64,000 nucleotides of DNA from Enterobacter kobei (GCF_018323985.1 NZ_AP024590.1:992001-1056000); one strand, 5' to 3'; shown: positions 23,824-35,291, counted from the first letter of the stretch. Numbers and translations: made by a program. The notes: generated from the letters alone by a model not told the origin.

Positions 23824-24495
23824 ATGCAGTACCCGATTAATGAAATGTTCCAGACCTTGCAAGGCGAGGGTTACTTTACCGGCGTTCCTGCCATTTTTAT
23901 TCGTTTGCAGGGATGCCCGGTTGGCTGTGCCTGGTGCGACACCAAACACACATGGGACAAGCTCTCCGATCGGGAAGTATCGCTCTATAGCGTTATCGCC
24001 AAAACCAAAGAAAGTGATAAATGGGGTGCGGCGAGCAGCGAAGATCTGCTGGCGATCATCAGCCGTCAGGGTTACACCGCGCGTCATCTGGTGATCACCG
24101 GCGGCGAGCCCTGCATCCACGACCTGCTGCCGCTGACCTCACTGTTTGAGAAAAACGGTTTTAGCTGCCAGATTGAAACCAGTGGCACGCACGAAGTCCG
24201 CACCACGACGGGCACCTGGGTTACGGTATCGCCGAAGGTGAATATGCGCGGTGGGTATGACGTGCTGACACAGGCGCTGGAGCGCGCCGACGAGATCAAA
24301 CATCCGGTAGGCCGTATGCGGGATATTGAAGCGCTGGATGAACTGCTGGCGCGTCTTGACGATGACAAACCCCGCGTTATCGCCCTGCAACCCATCAGTC
24401 AGAAAGAAGACGCCACGCGCCTGTGCATCGAAACCTGTATTGCCCGCAACTGGCGGCTGTCCATGCAGACGCATAAGTATCTGAATATTGCCTGA
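23824..24495 (+). CDS. queE: 7-carboxy-7-deazaguanine synthase QueE
   Basis: Radical-SAM enzyme turning 6-carboxytetrahydropterin into 7-carboxy-7-deazaguanine for queuosine. It has 223 residues as in E. coli. The cluster motif is in GCPVGCAWCDTKHTW; ITGGEP is the SAM-contacting segment. ATG at 23824 is chosen over an in-frame ATG at 23818 because the AGAGATGAG sequence is better spaced and the length matches E. coli. It is convergent with queD. Confidence 0.96.
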   Translation: MQYPINEMFQTLQGEGYFTGVPAIFIRLQGCPVGCAWCDTKHTWDKLSDREVSLYSVIAKTKESDKWGAASSEDLLAIISRQGYTARHLVITGGEPCIHDLLPLTSLFEKNGFSCQIETSGTHEVRTTTGTWVTVSPKVNMRGGYDVLTQALERADEIKHPVGRMRDIEALDELLARLDDDKPRVIALQPISQKEDATRLCIETCIARNWRLSMQTHKYLNIA

Positions 24496-24501
24496 TCCGC
24501 T

Positions 24502-24522
24502 CCCTCTCCCCACGGGAGAGGG
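24502..24522. terminator. Stem-loop between convergent queE and queD
   Basis: CCCTCTCCC-CAC-GGGAGAGGG, a perfect 9-bp stem with a three-base loop. There is no T run, but its position between converging genes suggests a two-way end signal. Similar short repeats are common between genes in enterobacteria. Confidence 0.55.
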
Positions 24523-24537
24523 GCATCTGCCGGGGTA

Positions 24538-24900
24538 TCACTCCCCGCGATAAATACAGCCCGCCGTGCAGGTCTCTTTGACCATTACCGCACTCAACTG
24601 CGGCACCAGCGGCTTCATTTCGTTCCAGATCCACGCAGCCAGCACTTCGCTGGTTGGATTCTCAAGTCCCGGAATATCATTGAGATAGTAATGATCCAGA
24701 CGATCATAGGTCGGCTTGAAGGCGCGTTTTAGCTCGGAAAAATCCATGATCCAGCCGGTATGCGGATCGACTTCACCGGTAATTTCCAGACGCACCATAA
24801 AGGAGTGACCGTGCAGGCGACCGCATTTGTGGCCTTCCGGTACGTGCGGCAGGTGGTGAGCGGCTTCGAAGGTGAAATCTTTAAACAAGGTGGTGATCAT
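24538..24900 (-). CDS. queD: 6-carboxytetrahydropterin synthase QueD
   Basis: Zinc enzyme of the PTPS family making 6-carboxytetrahydropterin from dihydroneopterin triphosphate, the step before QueE. It has 120 residues from ATG at 24900. The zinc histidines are in EAAHHLP and RLHGHSF, and a catalytic cysteine in HKCGRLHGH. An in-frame ATG at 24906 would add two residues; the AGAG sequence is better spaced for 24900. Confidence 0.94.
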   Translation of the reverse strand: MITTLFKDFTFEAAHHLPHVPEGHKCGRLHGHSFMVRLEITGEVDPHTGWIMDFSELKRAFKPTYDRLDHYYLNDIPGLENPTSEVLAAWIWNEMKPLVPQLSAVMVKETCTAGCIYRGE

Positions 24901-25204
24901 TATCATTTCTCTGTAAGGCAAAAACCGCGGTAGGGTAGCGGATATGACCTTTTTTAGCATTAACAAAAACCGGGAAAAGTGTTAAGCCGAACTATTTGTC
25001 AGGCTTATAACTATAAAGTTTTTTAAATTCAAACGCTTAATTGACCGGTTTTAGTGTTAATAACTATAACTAAAAGAGGTTAGTCATTTTGGTTATTTGT
25101 TATTTCCATCCCTTCTTTAATTGTTATTATTCGCGCCGTTAACCTTACTCTCTGTTCTGTTTTTCCCCCTTATAAAAACAGCTTTTACTGGAACTGGACG
25201 ACGC
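24901..25204 (+). promoter_or_regulatory. Control region of cysJIH
   Basis: About 300 bp of very AT-rich DNA with no plausible gene. cysJIH is activated by CysB in E. coli and Salmonella, and the AT-rich ATAACT/TTAATT-type repeats around 25010-25070 are where its sites would be expected. CysB sites are too loose to call by eye. Confidence 0.45.
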
Positions 25205-27016
25205 ATGACGACTCAGGCCCCACCTTCCGCTTTGTTGCCGCTAAATGCGGAGCAAATGTCACGTTTAACGGCAGTGACATCCGAACTCACTCCCACTCAG
25301 CTTGCCTGGGTTTCCGGCTATTTCTGGGGCGTGCTTAACCAGCAGCCCGGTAGCGCTGCGGCGATCGCGCCCGCGCCTGTCACCAAAGAAACACCGGCCA
25401 TTACGCTGATTTCCGCCTCGCAAACCGGCAATGCCCGCCGCGTAGCGGAAGCCCTGCGCGATGACCTGCTGGCGGCGAAGCTTAACGTCAATCTGGTTAA
25501 CGCGGGCGACTATAAATTCAAACAAATCGCTCAGGAAAAACTGCTGGTTGTCGTGACGTCCACACAAGGGGAAGGAGAGCCGCCGGAAGAAGCCGTCGCG
25601 CTGCATAAATTCCTGTTCTCGAAAAAAGCGCCCAAACTTGAGGGCACGGCCTTTGCCGTCTTTGGCCTTGGCGACTCCTCATACGAATTCTTCTGTCAGA
25701 GCGGTAAAGATTTTGACAGCAAGCTGGCGGCGCTGGGTGCGGAACGCTTGCTGGATCGTGTCGATACCGACGTTGAATATCAGGCTGCCGCCGCTGAATG
25801 GCGTGGTCGTATTGTTGAGGTGCTGAAATCCCGCGTCCCACAGGAAACGCCAGCGCAGGCTGCCGTGACTGCCAGCGGCGTGGTCAACGAAGTCACCTCC
25901 AGTCCTTATACTAAAGAAGCGCCGCTGTGCGCCACGCTGTCGGTTAATCAGAAAATCACCGGTCGCGATTCCGAAAAAGATGTGCGCCATCTGGAGATCG
26001 ATCTGGGCGACTCCGGCCTGCGCTATCAGCCGGGCGATGCCCTGGGCGTGTGGTATCAGAACGATCCGGCGCTGGTCAAAGAACTGGTTGAACTGCTGTG
26101 GCTGACGGGTGACGAGCCGGTGAATGTCGATGGCAAAACCCTGCCGCTTTCCGAAGCCTTGCAGTGGCATTTCGAGCTGACGGTGAACACCGCCAATATC
26201 GTTGAAAACTACGCCACCCTGACCCGCAGCGAAACCTTACTGCCGCTGGTGGGCGATAAAGCGCAGTTGCAGCACTACGCCGCAACGACGCCGATTGTCG
26301 ATATGGTGCGTTTCTCTCCGGCCCAGCTGGATGCCGACGCGCTTATTGGCCTGCTGCGCCCGCTGACACCGCGCCTGTACTCCATCGCCTCGTCTCAGGC
26401 GGAAGTCGAAAGCGAAGTGCACATTACCGTGGGCGCGGTGCGTTTTGACATTGAAGGTCGCGCGCGGGCCGGTGGGGCGTCGAGCTTCCTCGCCGACCGC
26501 GTGGAAGAAGACGGCGAAGTCCGGGTGTTTATCGAACATAACGATAACTTCCGTCTGCCAGAAAACCCGGAAACGCCGGTGATCATGATAGGGCCAGGCA
26601 CCGGTATCGCGCCGTTCCGCGCCTTTATGCAGCAACGTGCCGCTGAGGATGCGCCGGGTAAAAACTGGCTGTTCTTTGGCAACCCGCACTTTACCGAAGA
26701 CTTTTTATACCAGGTGGAGTGGCAGCGCTATGTTAAAGACGGCGTGCTGAACCGCATCGACCTGGCCTGGTCTCGCGATCAGAAAGAAAAAATATACGTA
26801 CAAGACAAACTGCGCGAACAGGGCGCAGAGCTGTGGCGCTGGATCAATGACGGTGCCCACATTTATGTCTGCGGCGACGCCAATCGTATGGCGAAAGACG
26901 TTGAGCAGGCTTTGCTGGATGTGATTGCCGAATTCGGTGGCATGGATACCGAAGCGGCGGATGAATTTTTAAGTGAGCTGCGCGTTGAGCGCCGTTATCA
27001 GCGAGATGTCTACTAA
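25205..27016 (+). CDS. cysJ: NADPH-dependent sulfite reductase flavoprotein CysJ
   Basis: Alpha subunit carrying FAD and FMN; passes electrons from NADPH to CysI. It has 603 residues (E. coli 599). Domains: flavodoxin about 65-210 ([30 protein letters not shown]), connecting domain, then FAD/NADP reductase with [32 protein letters not shown] and [10 protein letters not shown]. The C-terminus RRYQRDVY is typical. Start ATG at 25205 follows GGAACTGGACGACGC. It overlaps cysI by one base. Confidence 0.97.
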   Translation: MTTQAPPSALLPLNAEQMSRLTAVTSELTPTQLAWVSGYFWGVLNQQPGSAAAIAPAPVTKETPAITLISASQTGNARRVAEALRDDLLAAKLNVNLVNAGDYKFKQIAQEKLLVVVTSTQGEGEPPEEAVALHKFLFSKKAPKLEGTAFAVFGLGDSSYEFFCQSGKDFDSKLAALGAERLLDRVDTDVEYQAAAAEWRGRIVEVLKSRVPQETPAQAAVTASGVVNEVTSSPYTKEAPLCATLSVNQKITGRDSEKDVRHLEIDLGDSGLRYQPGDALGVWYQNDPALVKELVELLWLTGDEPVNVDGKTLPLSEALQWHFELTVNTANIVENYATLTRSETLLPLVGDKAQLQHYAATTPIVDMVRFSPAQLDADALIGLLRPLTPRLYSIASSQAEVESEVHITVGAVRFDIEGRARAGGASSFLADRVEEDGEVRVFIEHNDNFRLPENPETPVIMIGPGTGIAPFRAFMQQRAAEDAPGKNWLFFGNPHFTEDFLYQVEWQRYVKDGVLNRIDLAWSRDQKEKIYVQDKLREQGAELWRWINDGAHIYVCGDANRMAKDVEQALLDVIAEFGGMDTEAADEFLSELRVERRYQRDVY

Positions 27017-28728
27017 TGAGCGAAAAATATCCAGGTCCGCTGGTGGTCGAAGGAAAACTGACTGACGCCGAGCGCATGAAGCAGGAAAGCAACTATTTGC
27101 GCGGAACGATTGCGGAAGATTTACATAACGGTCTGACCGGCGGTTTTTCCGGTGACAACTTCCTGCTGATCCGTTTTCACGGCATGTACCAGCAGGACGA
27201 TCGCGACATTCGCGCCGAGCGTGCCGAGCAGAAACTGGAGCCGCGTCATGCGATGATGCTGCGCTGCCGTCTGCCGGGCGGCATTATCACGCCGCAGCAG
27301 TGGCTGTCGGTGGATAAATTCGCCACCGAAAAAACCATCTACGGCAGCATCCGTCTGACCAACCGCCAGACGTTCCAGTATCACGGCATTCTGAAGAAGA
27401 ACGTCAAACCGGCGCACCAGATGCTGCACGAAGTGGGGCTGGACGCGCTGGCAACGGCAAACGACATGAACCGTAACGTGCTGTGCACCTCTAACCCGGT
27501 GGAATCGCAGCTGCATGCCGAAGCGTACGAATGGGCGAAAAAGCTCTCTGAGCACCTGCTGCCGCGCACCCGCGCCTATGCGGAAATCTGGCACGATGCC
27601 GAGAAAGTGGCGACCACCGACGAAGAACCCATTCTCGGTCAGACCTATCTGCCGCGTAAGTTTAAAACCACGGTGGTGATCCCGCCGCAGAACGATATCG
27701 ATTTGCACGCCAACGACATGAACTTTGTCGCCATCGCCGAAAACGGCAAACTGGTGGGCTTTAACCTGCTGGTAGGCGGCGGATTGTCCATTGAGCACGG
27801 CAACAAGAAAACCTACGCCCGCACCGCGACTGAATTTGGCTTCCTGCCGCTGGAGCATACGCTGGCGGTCGCCGAAGCCGTGGTCACTACGCAGCGCGAC
27901 TGGGGCAACCGTACCGATCGTAAAAACGCCAAAACCAAATACACGCTGGAGCGCGTCGGACCTGAAGTGTTCAAAGCGGAAGTGGAACGTCGCGCAGGCA
28001 TTACATTCGCGCCGATCCGCCCGTATGAATTCACCGGTCGCGGCGATCGCATCGGCTGGGTGAAAGGGATCGATGACAAGTGGCACCTGACGCTGTTTAT
28101 CGAGAATGGCCGTATTCTGGATTATCCGGATCGTCCACTGAAAACCGGCCTGGTTGAGATCGCGAAGATCCATAAAGGCGACTTCCGTTTAACCGCTAAC
28201 CAGAATCTGATCGTGGCGGGCGTACCGGAAAGTGAAAAAGCGAAGATCGAAAAACTGGCGCGCGATCATGGCCTGATGAACGCCGTGAAACCGCAGCGTG
28301 AGAACTCGATGGCCTGCGTCGCCTTCCCGACCTGCCCGCTGGCGATGGCGGAGGCCGAGCGTTTCCTGCCGTCATTTATCGACAAAGTAGAAGCGGTAAT
28401 GGAAAAACACGGCCTCGGCCACGAGCATATCGTGCTGCGTGTGACCGGCTGCCCGAACGGCTGTGGCCGAGCGCTGCTGGCGGAGCTGGGGCTGGTCGGT
28501 AAAGCGCCGGGCCGCTATAACCTGCACCTGGGCGGCAACCGCATGGGCACGCGTATCCCGCGCATGTACCGCGAAAACATTACCGAATCGGAAATCCTCG
28601 ACACCATTGACGAGCTGGTAGGCCGCTGGGCGAAAGAGCGTAATGCCAACGAAGGCTTCGGTGATTTCACCGTTCGTGCCGGCATTATCCGTCCGGTACT
28701 GGATCCGGCACGGGATTTCTGGGAATAA
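27016..28728 (+). CDS. cysI: Sulfite reductase hemoprotein CysI
   Basis: Beta subunit reducing sulfite to sulfide with a coupled siroheme and 4Fe-4S cluster. It has 570 residues, the same as E. coli. Cluster cysteines are visible in [17 protein letters not shown] and [13 protein letters not shown]. Substrate-binding arginine/lysine blocks such as [11 protein letters not shown] are present. Its siroheme is made by CysG, encoded at 30.9 kb. A repeat element separates it from cysH. Confidence 0.97.
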   Translation: MSEKYPGPLVVEGKLTDAERMKQESNYLRGTIAEDLHNGLTGGFSGDNFLLIRFHGMYQQDDRDIRAERAEQKLEPRHAMMLRCRLPGGIITPQQWLSVDKFATEKTIYGSIRLTNRQTFQYHGILKKNVKPAHQMLHEVGLDALATANDMNRNVLCTSNPVESQLHAEAYEWAKKLSEHLLPRTRAYAEIWHDAEKVATTDEEPILGQTYLPRKFKTTVVIPPQNDIDLHANDMNFVAIAENGKLVGFNLLVGGGLSIEHGNKKTYARTATEFGFLPLEHTLAVAEAVVTTQRDWGNRTDRKNAKTKYTLERVGPEVFKAEVERRAGITFAPIRPYEFTGRGDRIGWVKGIDDKWHLTLFIENGRILDYPDRPLKTGLVEIAKIHKGDFRLTANQNLIVAGVPESEKAKIEKLARDHGLMNAVKPQRENSMACVAFPTCPLAMAEAERFLPSFIDKVEAVMEKHGLGHEHIVLRVTGCPNGCGRALLAELGLVGKAPGRYNLHLGGNRMGTRIPRMYRENITESEILDTIDELVGRWAKERNANEGFGDFTVRAGIIRPVLDPARDFWE

Positions 28729-28736
28729 CGTAACAC

Positions 28737-28812
28737 GCCGGATGGCGGCGTGAACGCCTTATCCGGCCTACAGGGCTAAACCGTAGGCCGGGCAAACAAC
28801 GTGCCGCCCGGC
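28737..28812. repeat. REP pair (BIME-like) between cysI and cysH
   Basis: Two REP-type units in opposite orientation: one from 28737 (GCCGGATGGCGGC ... TTATCCGGCCTAC) and one ending at 28812 (GTAGGCCGGGC ... GCCGCCCGGC). Together they can fold into a long hairpin. Such elements inside operons can stabilise the upstream mRNA and dampen downstream expression. Confidence 0.85.
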
Positions 28813-28827
28813 ATAAGTGAGGAATCT

Positions 28828-29562
28828 ATGTCCGTACTCGATCTAAACGCGCTCAACGAACTGCCAAAAGTAGAACGCGTACTGGCCCTCGCAGAGACGA
28901 ACGGCCAGCTTGAAAAACTCAGCGCGGAAGCGCGCGTCGCCTGGGCGCTGGAAAACCTGCCCGGTGAATACGTGCTGTCGTCGAGCTTTGGTATTCAGGC
29001 GGCGGTCAGCCTGCATCTGGTGAATCAGATCCGTCCGGACATTCCGGTGATCCTCACCGATACCGGCTACCTGTTCCCGGAAACCTACCAGTTTATTGAC
29101 GAGTTAACGGACAAACTCAAACTGAACCTGCAAGTCTACCGTGCGAAAGAGAGCGCGGCCTGGCAGGAGGCCCGCTATGGCAAACTGTGGGAGCAGGGCG
29201 TTGAAGGCATCGAGAAGTACAACGACATTAACAAAGTCGAGCCAATGAACCGTGCACTGAAAGCGCTGAACGCGCAGACATGGTTTGCCGGCCTGCGCCG
29301 CGACCAGTCCGGCAGTCGCGCCAGCCTGCCGGTGCTGGCCATCCAGCGCGGCGTGTTCAAAGTGCTGCCGATTATCGACTGGGATAACCGCACCGTGTTC
29401 CAGTACCTGCAAAAGCACGGCCTGAAATACCATCCGTTGTGGGATCAGGGCTATCTGTCAGTAGGGGATACCCATACCACCCGCAAATGGGAGCCGGGCA
29501 TGGCCGAAGAAGAAACCCGCTTCTTTGGGTTGAAGCGCGAGTGCGGATTGCATGAAGGTTAA
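28828..29562 (+). CDS. cysH: Phosphoadenosine phosphosulfate reductase CysH
   Basis: Reduces PAPS to sulfite using thioredoxin. It has 244 residues as in E. coli. Features: [14 protein letters not shown] (phosphate-binding loop), [23 protein letters not shown], and the redox-active C-terminal cysteine in KRECGLHEG. There is no second cysteine pair, so it is the cluster-free PAPS type. The start at 28828 follows TGAGGAATCT. It is third in the cysJIH operon, after a REP pair. Confidence 0.97.
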   Translation: MSVLDLNALNELPKVERVLALAETNGQLEKLSAEARVAWALENLPGEYVLSSSFGIQAAVSLHLVNQIRPDIPVILTDTGYLFPETYQFIDELTDKLKLNLQVYRAKESAAWQEARYGKLWEQGVEGIEKYNDINKVEPMNRALKALNAQTWFAGLRRDQSGSRASLPVLAIQRGVFKVLPIIDWDNRTVFQYLQKHGLKYHPLWDQGYLSVGDTHTTRKWEPGMAEEETRFFGLKRECGLHEG

Positions 29563-29576
29563 GCAACGCTAAAAAA

Positions 29577-29606
29577 AAGCCGATCTCTGCCGATCGGCTT
29601 TTTTTA
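29577..29606. terminator. Terminator between cysH and iap
   Basis: AAGCCGATC and GATCGGCTT form a 9-bp stem, with A8 before and T7 after, so it can work on both strands. It separates the convergent cysH and iap genes. Confidence 0.95.
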
Positions 29607-29636
29607 TGTGTTCCGTATTCGTCAGAGTTAATGCCG

Positions 29637-30677
29637 CTACGTTTTCGCCCGTGCCAGTTCCTTCACCAGCGGCAGCATGATGCGCATTACGTCGCGGCTG
29701 CGGCGTTCGATGCGGCCCGGCAGGGCGCTGTCGATGTGCTGCTGGTTATCCAGACGCACATTGTGCCAGCTGGTGCCGTCCGGGAAGGAACGGGTTTTGG
29801 CGCGCTGCTGGTTACCGTCTTTATTGCCCAGCGACCAGTTCGTCGCTTCCACCGACAGCACCGGAATATTCGCTTTATCGAAGACCTGTATATCGTGGCA
29901 GCAGCCCGTGCCTTTCGGGTACTGGGGATTCTGGCCAGGATTGGTCGCAGCGGCAATCCCGTGGCTGCGGGCGATGGCCAGCGCGCGGTCGCGGGTGAGT
30001 TTGCGTACCGAGGCAGGGGTATTTTTGCCGCTATTGAAATAGAGCTTATCGCCGACGATCAGGTTATCGAGATTGATCACCAGCAGGGTATTTTTCTTCT
30101 CAGCTGTGCTCATGCGGTTCAGAAAGTTTTCCGCACCAAGCTGACCTTCCTCTTCGCCGCTGGTGGCGACAAAGCGGATACTGTACTGCGTGGGGATATT
30201 TTTTAGCGCATCGGCCAGTTCCAGCATCACGCCAACACCGGCGGCGTTATCGTCAAGCCCCTGTAAGGTGAGGCCGCCGAGGTTGTTATCAATATCCGCA
30301 TCGCTGCGCGGCGCGTAGGTGTCGAGGTGCGCCATGATGATAATCTGCTCCGGCTGCTTACCCTCGTGGGCGGCGATCACCGTGCTGCCGGTAACGTTAT
30401 GCCAGTTGCGCTGATTACTTTTTGAGGTATAGAGAAAGCGGCTGGTGAACTTGCGGATATCGCTCTGGTAGCCCATCTGCGCAAACTGCTGACGCACATA
30501 GTCGGCGGACAGCATCTCTGCCGGAGAGCCGGTCATGCGGCCGGGGAAATAGGTCGCAATATAACGTGCCTGATGGCTTGCCATGTCGCCAGGCGGTAGC
30601 AGCTTCGCCTGGAGGGGGAGGATACAGCATACGCCGAACGCCAGGGCAGCGGTACGGTGGCGCAATGCGCGAAACAT
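29637..30677 (-). CDS. iap: Alkaline phosphatase isozyme conversion aminopeptidase Iap
   Basis: Secreted M28-family zinc aminopeptidase that in E. coli trims the N-terminal arginine of periplasmic alkaline phosphatase. It has 346 residues with a signal peptide over about 1-24 (ALAFGVCCILPLQA). Metal and catalytic residues are seen in MAHLDTYAP, GLDDNAAGVGV and TSGEEEGQLGAENF. In E. coli a type I-E CRISPR-cas locus lies between cysH and iap; here only 74 bp and a terminator separate them. Confidence 0.94.
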   Translation of the reverse strand: MFRALRHRTAALAFGVCCILPLQAKLLPPGDMASHQARYIATYFPGRMTGSPAEMLSADYVRQQFAQMGYQSDIRKFTSRFLYTSKSNQRNWHNVTGSTVIAAHEGKQPEQIIIMAHLDTYAPRSDADIDNNLGGLTLQGLDDNAAGVGVMLELADALKNIPTQYSIRFVATSGEEEGQLGAENFLNRMSTAEKKNTLLVINLDNLIVGDKLYFNSGKNTPASVRKLTRDRALAIARSHGIAAATNPGQNPQYPKGTGCCHDIQVFDKANIPVLSVEATNWSLGNKDGNQQRAKTRSFPDGTSWHNVRLDNQQHIDSALPGRIERRSRDVMRIMLPLVKELARAKT

Positions 30678-30915
30678 AATGAGTCCTTAAACATGCCGGA
30701 AATTTTTGACCGGCTTAGTATGAAACTGTGATCGACCTTACACAATTTGAATTGCGCCTAAACGCACGAATTTTCTGGCGTTAAGCACTTTTTGATATTT
30801 GCTTTCCCAGGCCGTTATTCCTTTGCGGAACTACTCATTCCAATTCGTAATTTCATTCGCTTACCACCGCCCCCTATAGTCCCCTTATTCCTGATTGTTA
30901 GCGAGCTGTTACCTT

Positions 30916-32331
30916 GTGGAACACCTGCCCATTTTTGCTGCGGTAAAAAACCGACCTGTACTGGTTATTGGCGGCGGCGAGATCGCTGCCCGTAAGATCG
31001 CGTTTTTATTACGCGCAGGCGCGAAGGTGCAGGTTGTCGCCCGTGAACTGGGCAGCGAGGTGCAGCGTCTGGCTGATGAACAGGCGCTGGTCTGGCTGGC
31101 AACCGAGTTCGATGAAACCCAGCTCGACGCCGTTTTTCTGGTCATCGCCGCCACCAGCGATCGGGCGCTCAATCGTCGTGTCTTTGACGCTGCCGACGCC
31201 CGTCACCGGCTGGTAAATGTGGTGGACGACCAACCGCTGTGCTCCTTTATCTTCCCGTCGATTGTTGACCGCAGCCCGATAGTGGTGGCGATCTCCTCCG
31301 GCGGTAATGCCCCGGTGCTGGCGCGTCTGCTGCGGGAAAAAATTGAAGCGCTGTTGCCGGGAAATTTGGGCCGCATGGCGGACATTGCCGGGCAGTGGCG
31401 CGAGCGCATCAAAGCCTTACGCAAAACGACAGACGCCCGCCGTCGTTTCTGGGAAGCCGCCTTTCGCGGGCGCTTCGCCAGTCTGATGGCCGCCGGAAAC
31501 GAGCAGGCCGCAGAAGCGGTGCTGGCAGAAACGCTGGCAGCACCTGACCGTTCGCAAGGGGAAATTATTCTGGTGGGCGCCGGGCCGGGTGATGCGGGGC
31601 TGCTGACGCTGCGCGGCCTGCAGGTTATTCAGCAGGCGGACGTGGTGTTTTATGACCATCTGGTCAGTGATGAGGTGCTGGAGCTGACCCGGCGCGACGC
31701 CGACAAAATCTGCGTCGGTAAGCGCGCGGGCGGTCATGCCGTGCCCCAGCATGAAACCAATCAGATGCTGATTGACGAAGCGCGGGCGGGCAAAACCGTG
31801 GTGCGCCTGAAAGGCGGCGATCCCTTTATTTTTGGTCGCGGTGGCGAGGAACTACAGGCTGCCGCAGCGGCAGGGGTGCCCTTCCAGGTGGTGCCTGGCG
31901 TCACTGCCGCTTCCGGCGCAACGGCCTATGCAGGCATTCCGCTCACGCACCGGGACTTTGCCCAGAGTGTGACCTTTGTGACCGGACATTACAAAGCCGA
32001 CAGCGCGCCTTTCGACTGGTCGCAGCTGGCGCAAAGCCGTCAGACGCTGGCGGTATACATGGGCACCATGAAGGCGGCGGAAATCAGCCAGCAACTTATT
32101 TTGCACGGCCGCGATAAAGCGACGCCGGTGGCGGTGATCTCGCGCGGCACGCGACGGGATCAGCAGGTCAAAACCGGCACATTAGAACAATTAGAGAACC
32201 TGGCGCTAAACGCTCCGATGCCAGCGCTGCTGGTAGTGGGTGAAGTGGTGCAGTTACGCGATGCGCTCGCCTGGTTTCAACACTCTACAGGCACGGGATC
32301 TTTTGATAACTCCGTGGTAAATCTGGCTTAA
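30916..32331 (+). CDS. cysG: Siroheme synthase CysG (trifunctional)
   Basis: Makes siroheme from uroporphyrinogen III. N-terminal dehydrogenase/ferrochelatase module ([34 protein letters not shown]), then the SAM uroporphyrinogen methyltransferase module from about residue 215 ([41 protein letters not shown]). It has 471 residues from GTG at 30916, which gives the VEHLPIF start matching MDHLPIF of E. coli; a TTG at 30895 is possible. It lies 9 bp before cysD. In E. coli cysG is in the nir operon, so this is a second, sulfur-linked location and may be a second copy. Confidence 0.93.
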   Translation: MEHLPIFAAVKNRPVLVIGGGEIAARKIAFLLRAGAKVQVVARELGSEVQRLADEQALVWLATEFDETQLDAVFLVIAATSDRALNRRVFDAADARHRLVNVVDDQPLCSFIFPSIVDRSPIVVAISSGGNAPVLARLLREKIEALLPGNLGRMADIAGQWRERIKALRKTTDARRRFWEAAFRGRFASLMAAGNEQAAEAVLAETLAAPDRSQGEIILVGAGPGDAGLLTLRGLQVIQQADVVFYDHLVSDEVLELTRRDADKICVGKRAGGHAVPQHETNQMLIDEARAGKTVVRLKGGDPFIFGRGGEELQAAAAAGVPFQVVPGVTAASGATAYAGIPLTHRDFAQSVTFVTGHYKADSAPFDWSQLAQSRQTLAVYMGTMKAAEISQQLILHGRDKATPVAVISRGTRRDQQVKTGTLEQLENLALNAPMPALLVVGEVVQLRDALAWFQHSTGTGSFDNSVVNLA

Positions 32332-32340
32332 GGAACGGTT

Positions 32341-33249
32341 ATGGATCAAAAACGACTCACTCACCTGCGACAACTGGAGGCGGAAAGCATCCATATTATT
32401 CGCGAGGTGGCGGCAGAATTTGGCAATCCGGTGATGATGTATTCCATCGGCAAAGACTCCAGCGTGATGCTGCATCTGGCGCGCAAAGCGTTTTATCCGG
32501 GCACGTTGCCGTTCCCGCTGTTGCATGTGGATACCGGCTGGAAATTCCGCGAGATGTATGAGTTCCGTGATCGCACCGCCAAAGCCTACGGCTGTGAGCT
32601 GCTGGTGCATAAAAACCCGGAAGGCGTGGCGATGGGCATTAACCCCTTCGTGCACGGCAGCGGTAAACACACCGACATCATGAAAACCGAAGGGCTGAAG
32701 CAGGCGCTGAACAAATACGGTTTTGATGCGGCCTTCGGCGGCGCGCGCCGTGACGAAGAGAAATCCCGCGCTAAAGAGCGTATTTACTCGTTCCGCGACC
32801 GTTTCCACCGCTGGGATCCAAAAAACCAGCGCCCGGAGCTGTGGCACAACTACAACGGCCAGATCAACAAAGGCGAAAGCATTCGCGTGTTCCCGCTCTC
32901 CAACTGGACCGAGCTGGATATCTGGCAGTACATCTTCCTTGAAAATATTGAAATCGTACCACTATACCTGGCCGCTGAACGACCGGTGCTGGAGCGTGAC
33001 GGTATGCTGATGATGATTGATGACGATCGCATTGACCTGCAACCGGGTGAGAAGATCGAACAGCGCATGGTGCGTTTCCGTACCCTCGGCTGCTGGCCGT
33101 TGACCGGCGCGGTGGAGTCTGACGCGCAAACGCTGCCGGACATCATTGAAGAGATGCTGGTATCCACCACCAGCGAACGACAGGGACGCGTGATTGACCG
33201 CGACCAGGCCGGCTCCATGGAGCTGAAGAAACGCCAGGGTTATTTCTAA
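32341..33249 (+). CDS. cysD: Sulfate adenylyltransferase subunit 2 CysD
   Basis: Catalytic subunit forming adenosine 5'-phosphosulfate from sulfate and ATP, powered by the CysN GTPase. It has 302 residues as in E. coli. The PP-loop is in [14 protein letters not shown]; other blocks are [32 protein letters not shown] and a C-terminal RQGYF. The gap to cysN is 9 bp, with AAGGAGCCGCC as the cysN ribosome-binding site. Confidence 0.97.
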   Translation: MDQKRLTHLRQLEAESIHIIREVAAEFGNPVMMYSIGKDSSVMLHLARKAFYPGTLPFPLLHVDTGWKFREMYEFRDRTAKAYGCELLVHKNPEGVAMGINPFVHGSGKHTDIMKTEGLKQALNKYGFDAAFGGARRDEEKSRAKERIYSFRDRFHRWDPKNQRPELWHNYNGQINKGESIRVFPLSNWTELDIWQYIFLENIEIVPLYLAAERPVLERDGMLMMIDDDRIDLQPGEKIEQRMVRFRTLGCWPLTGAVESDAQTLPDIIEEMLVSTTSERQGRVIDRDQAGSMELKKRQGYF

Positions 33250-33258
33250 GGAGCCGCC

Positions 33259-34686
33259 ATGAATACGACTATTGCACAACAAATCGCCAGCGAAGGCGGC
33301 GTGGAAGCTTACCTGCACGCCCAGCAGCACAAAAGCCTGCTGCGTTTTCTGACCTGCGGCAGCGTCGATGACGGCAAAAGTACGCTGATTGGTCGTCTGC
33401 TGCACGATACCCGCCAGATTTATGAAGATCAGCTCTCGTCGCTGCATAACGACAGCAAGCGTCACGGTACCCAGGGCGAAAAACTGGATCTGGCGCTGCT
33501 GGTCGATGGCTTACAGGCCGAGCGTGAGCAGGGCATCACCATCGACGTGGCGTACCGCTATTTCTCCACCGAGAAGCGTAAATTTATTATTGCCGACACG
33601 CCGGGGCATGAGCAGTACACCCGTAATATGGCGACCGGCGCGTCCACCTGCGACCTGGCGATCCTGCTGATGGATGCGCGCAAAGGCGTGCTGGATCAGA
33701 CCCGCCGTCATAGCTTTATCTCGACGCTGCTGGGGATCCGCCACCTGGTGGTCGCGGTGAACAAAATGGACCTGGTGGAATTTAGCGAAGAGAAATTCAA
33801 TCAGATCCGCGAAGACTATCTGACCTTCGCCGAACAGCTGCCGGGCAGCCTCGATATCCGCTTTGTGCCGCTGTCGGCGCTGGAAGGCGATAACGTGGCG
33901 AGTCAGAGCAGCAATATGCCGTGGTACAGCGGTCCGACGCTGCTGGAAGTGCTGGAAACCGTTGAGATCCAGCGCGTGGTCGAGACGCAGCCGATGCGTT
34001 TCCCGGTGCAGTATGTGAACCGCCCGAATCTCGATTTCCGGGGTTTCTCCGGCACCATTGCGTCCGGCAGCGTCAACGTCGGCCAGCGCGTCAAAGTGCT
34101 GCCGTCAGGTGTGGAATCAACGGTGGCGCGTATCGTCACCTTTGATGGCGATCTGCAACAGGCCGGGGCAGGGGAAGCGGTCACGCTGGTGTTGAAAGAT
34201 GAAATCGACATCAGCCGTGGCGATTTACTGCTCGATGCACAGGACGGGCTGAAAGCGGTACAAAGCGCGTCGGTGGACGTGGTGTGGATGGCGGAACAGC
34301 CGCTGACGCCGGGCCAGAGCTACGACATCAAAATCGCCGGAAAGAAAACCCGTGCGCGTGTGGATGGCATTCAGTATCAGGTCAATATCAACACCCTGGA
34401 CCACAACGAGGTGGATAACCTGCCGCTGAACGGCATCGGGCTGGTGGATCTCACCTTCGACGAACCGCTGGTATTGGATAAATACCAGGAAAACCCGGTT
34501 ACCGGCGGCATGATCCTTATCGATCGCCTGACCAACGTGACCGTGGGCGCAGGTATGGTGCGCGAGCCGAACGAGCAGGCAAACCATGCGCCGTCGGAAT
34601 TCAGCGCCTTTGAACTGGAACTGAACGCGCTGGTGCGTAAACACTTCCCGCACTGGGGCGCACGTGATTTGCTGGGAGGCAAATAA
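33259..34686 (+). CDS. cysN: Sulfate adenylyltransferase subunit 1 CysN (GTPase)
   Basis: GTPase related to elongation factors that drives APS formation with CysD. It has 475 residues. G motifs: GSVDDGKST (G1), [13 protein letters not shown] (switch I), [12 protein letters not shown] (G3), VNKMDL (G4). There are two beta-barrel domains in the C-terminal half. It overlaps cysC by one base. Confidence 0.97.
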   Translation: MNTTIAQQIASEGGVEAYLHAQQHKSLLRFLTCGSVDDGKSTLIGRLLHDTRQIYEDQLSSLHNDSKRHGTQGEKLDLALLVDGLQAEREQGITIDVAYRYFSTEKRKFIIADTPGHEQYTRNMATGASTCDLAILLMDARKGVLDQTRRHSFISTLLGIRHLVVAVNKMDLVEFSEEKFNQIREDYLTFAEQLPGSLDIRFVPLSALEGDNVASQSSNMPWYSGPTLLEVLETVEIQRVVETQPMRFPVQYVNRPNLDFRGFSGTIASGSVNVGQRVKVLPSGVESTVARIVTFDGDLQQAGAGEAVTLVLKDEIDISRGDLLLDAQDGLKAVQSASVDVVWMAEQPLTPGQSYDIKIAGKKTRARVDGIQYQVNINTLDHNEVDNLPLNGIGLVDLTFDEPLVLDKYQENPVTGGMILIDRLTNVTVGAGMVREPNEQANHAPSEFSAFELELNALVRKHFPHWGARDLLGGK

Positions 34687-35291
34687 TGGCGCAGCACGAT
34701 GAAAACGTCGTCTGGCACCCGCATCCGGTGACCGCCGGGCAACGCGAACAGCTCCACGGTCATCGTGGAGTTGTGCTGTGGTTTACCGGGCTTTCGGGCT
34801 CGGGTAAATCGACCGTTGCCGGGGCGCTGGAAGAGGCGCTGCACGGGCTTGGCGTCAGCACCTATTTGCTTGATGGCGATAACGTGCGCCACGGGCTGTG
34901 CAGCGATTTGGGCTTCAGCGATGACGATCGCAAAGAGAACATTCGCCGCGTCGGCGAAGTGGCGCGTCTGATGGTCGATGCCGGGTTGGTTGTTTTGACG
35001 GCGTTTATCTCACCGCACCGCGCCGAACGCGAAATGGTGCGTGAGCGCGTCGGAGAAGGGCGCTTTATCGAGGTGTTTGTCGATACACCGCTGGCGATCT
35101 GTGAAGCGCGCGATCCTAAAGGGCTGTACAAGAAAGCCCGCGCCGGCGAGTTGCGTCACTTTACCGGCATTGATTCGGTCTACGAAGCGCCTGAAACGCC
35201 CGATGTGCATCTTGATGGCGAACAATTGGTAACAAATTTAGTGGGTCAATTATTAGACCTGCTGAGACAGGACGATATTATCAGATCCTGA
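34686..35291 (+). CDS. cysC: Adenylyl-sulfate kinase CysC
   Basis: Phosphorylates APS to PAPS, the substrate of CysH. It has 201 residues as in E. coli. Walker A is [18 protein letters not shown] and [13 protein letters not shown] are family motifs, and the IAPS-type motif appears as FISPHRAER. It is last in cysG-cysD-cysN-cysC. Confidence 0.97.
   Translation: MAQHDENVVWHPHPVTAGQREQLHGHRGVVLWFTGLSGSGKSTVAGALEEALHGLGVSTYLLDGDNVRHGLCSDLGFSDDDRKENIRRVGEVARLMVDAGLVVLTAFISPHRAEREMVRERVGEGRFIEVFVDTPLAICEARDPKGLYKKARAGELRHFTGIDSVYEAPETPDVHLDGEQLVTNLVGQLLDLLRQDDIIRS

Noticed and set aside
27121..28173. A 350-codon open frame antisense to cysI
   Set aside because: Shadow of the sulfite reductase gene; no independent evidence.
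29563..29636. Possible CRISPR array between cysH and iap
   Set aside because: Only a terminator is present; no direct repeats with spacers were seen here or elsewhere in the window.
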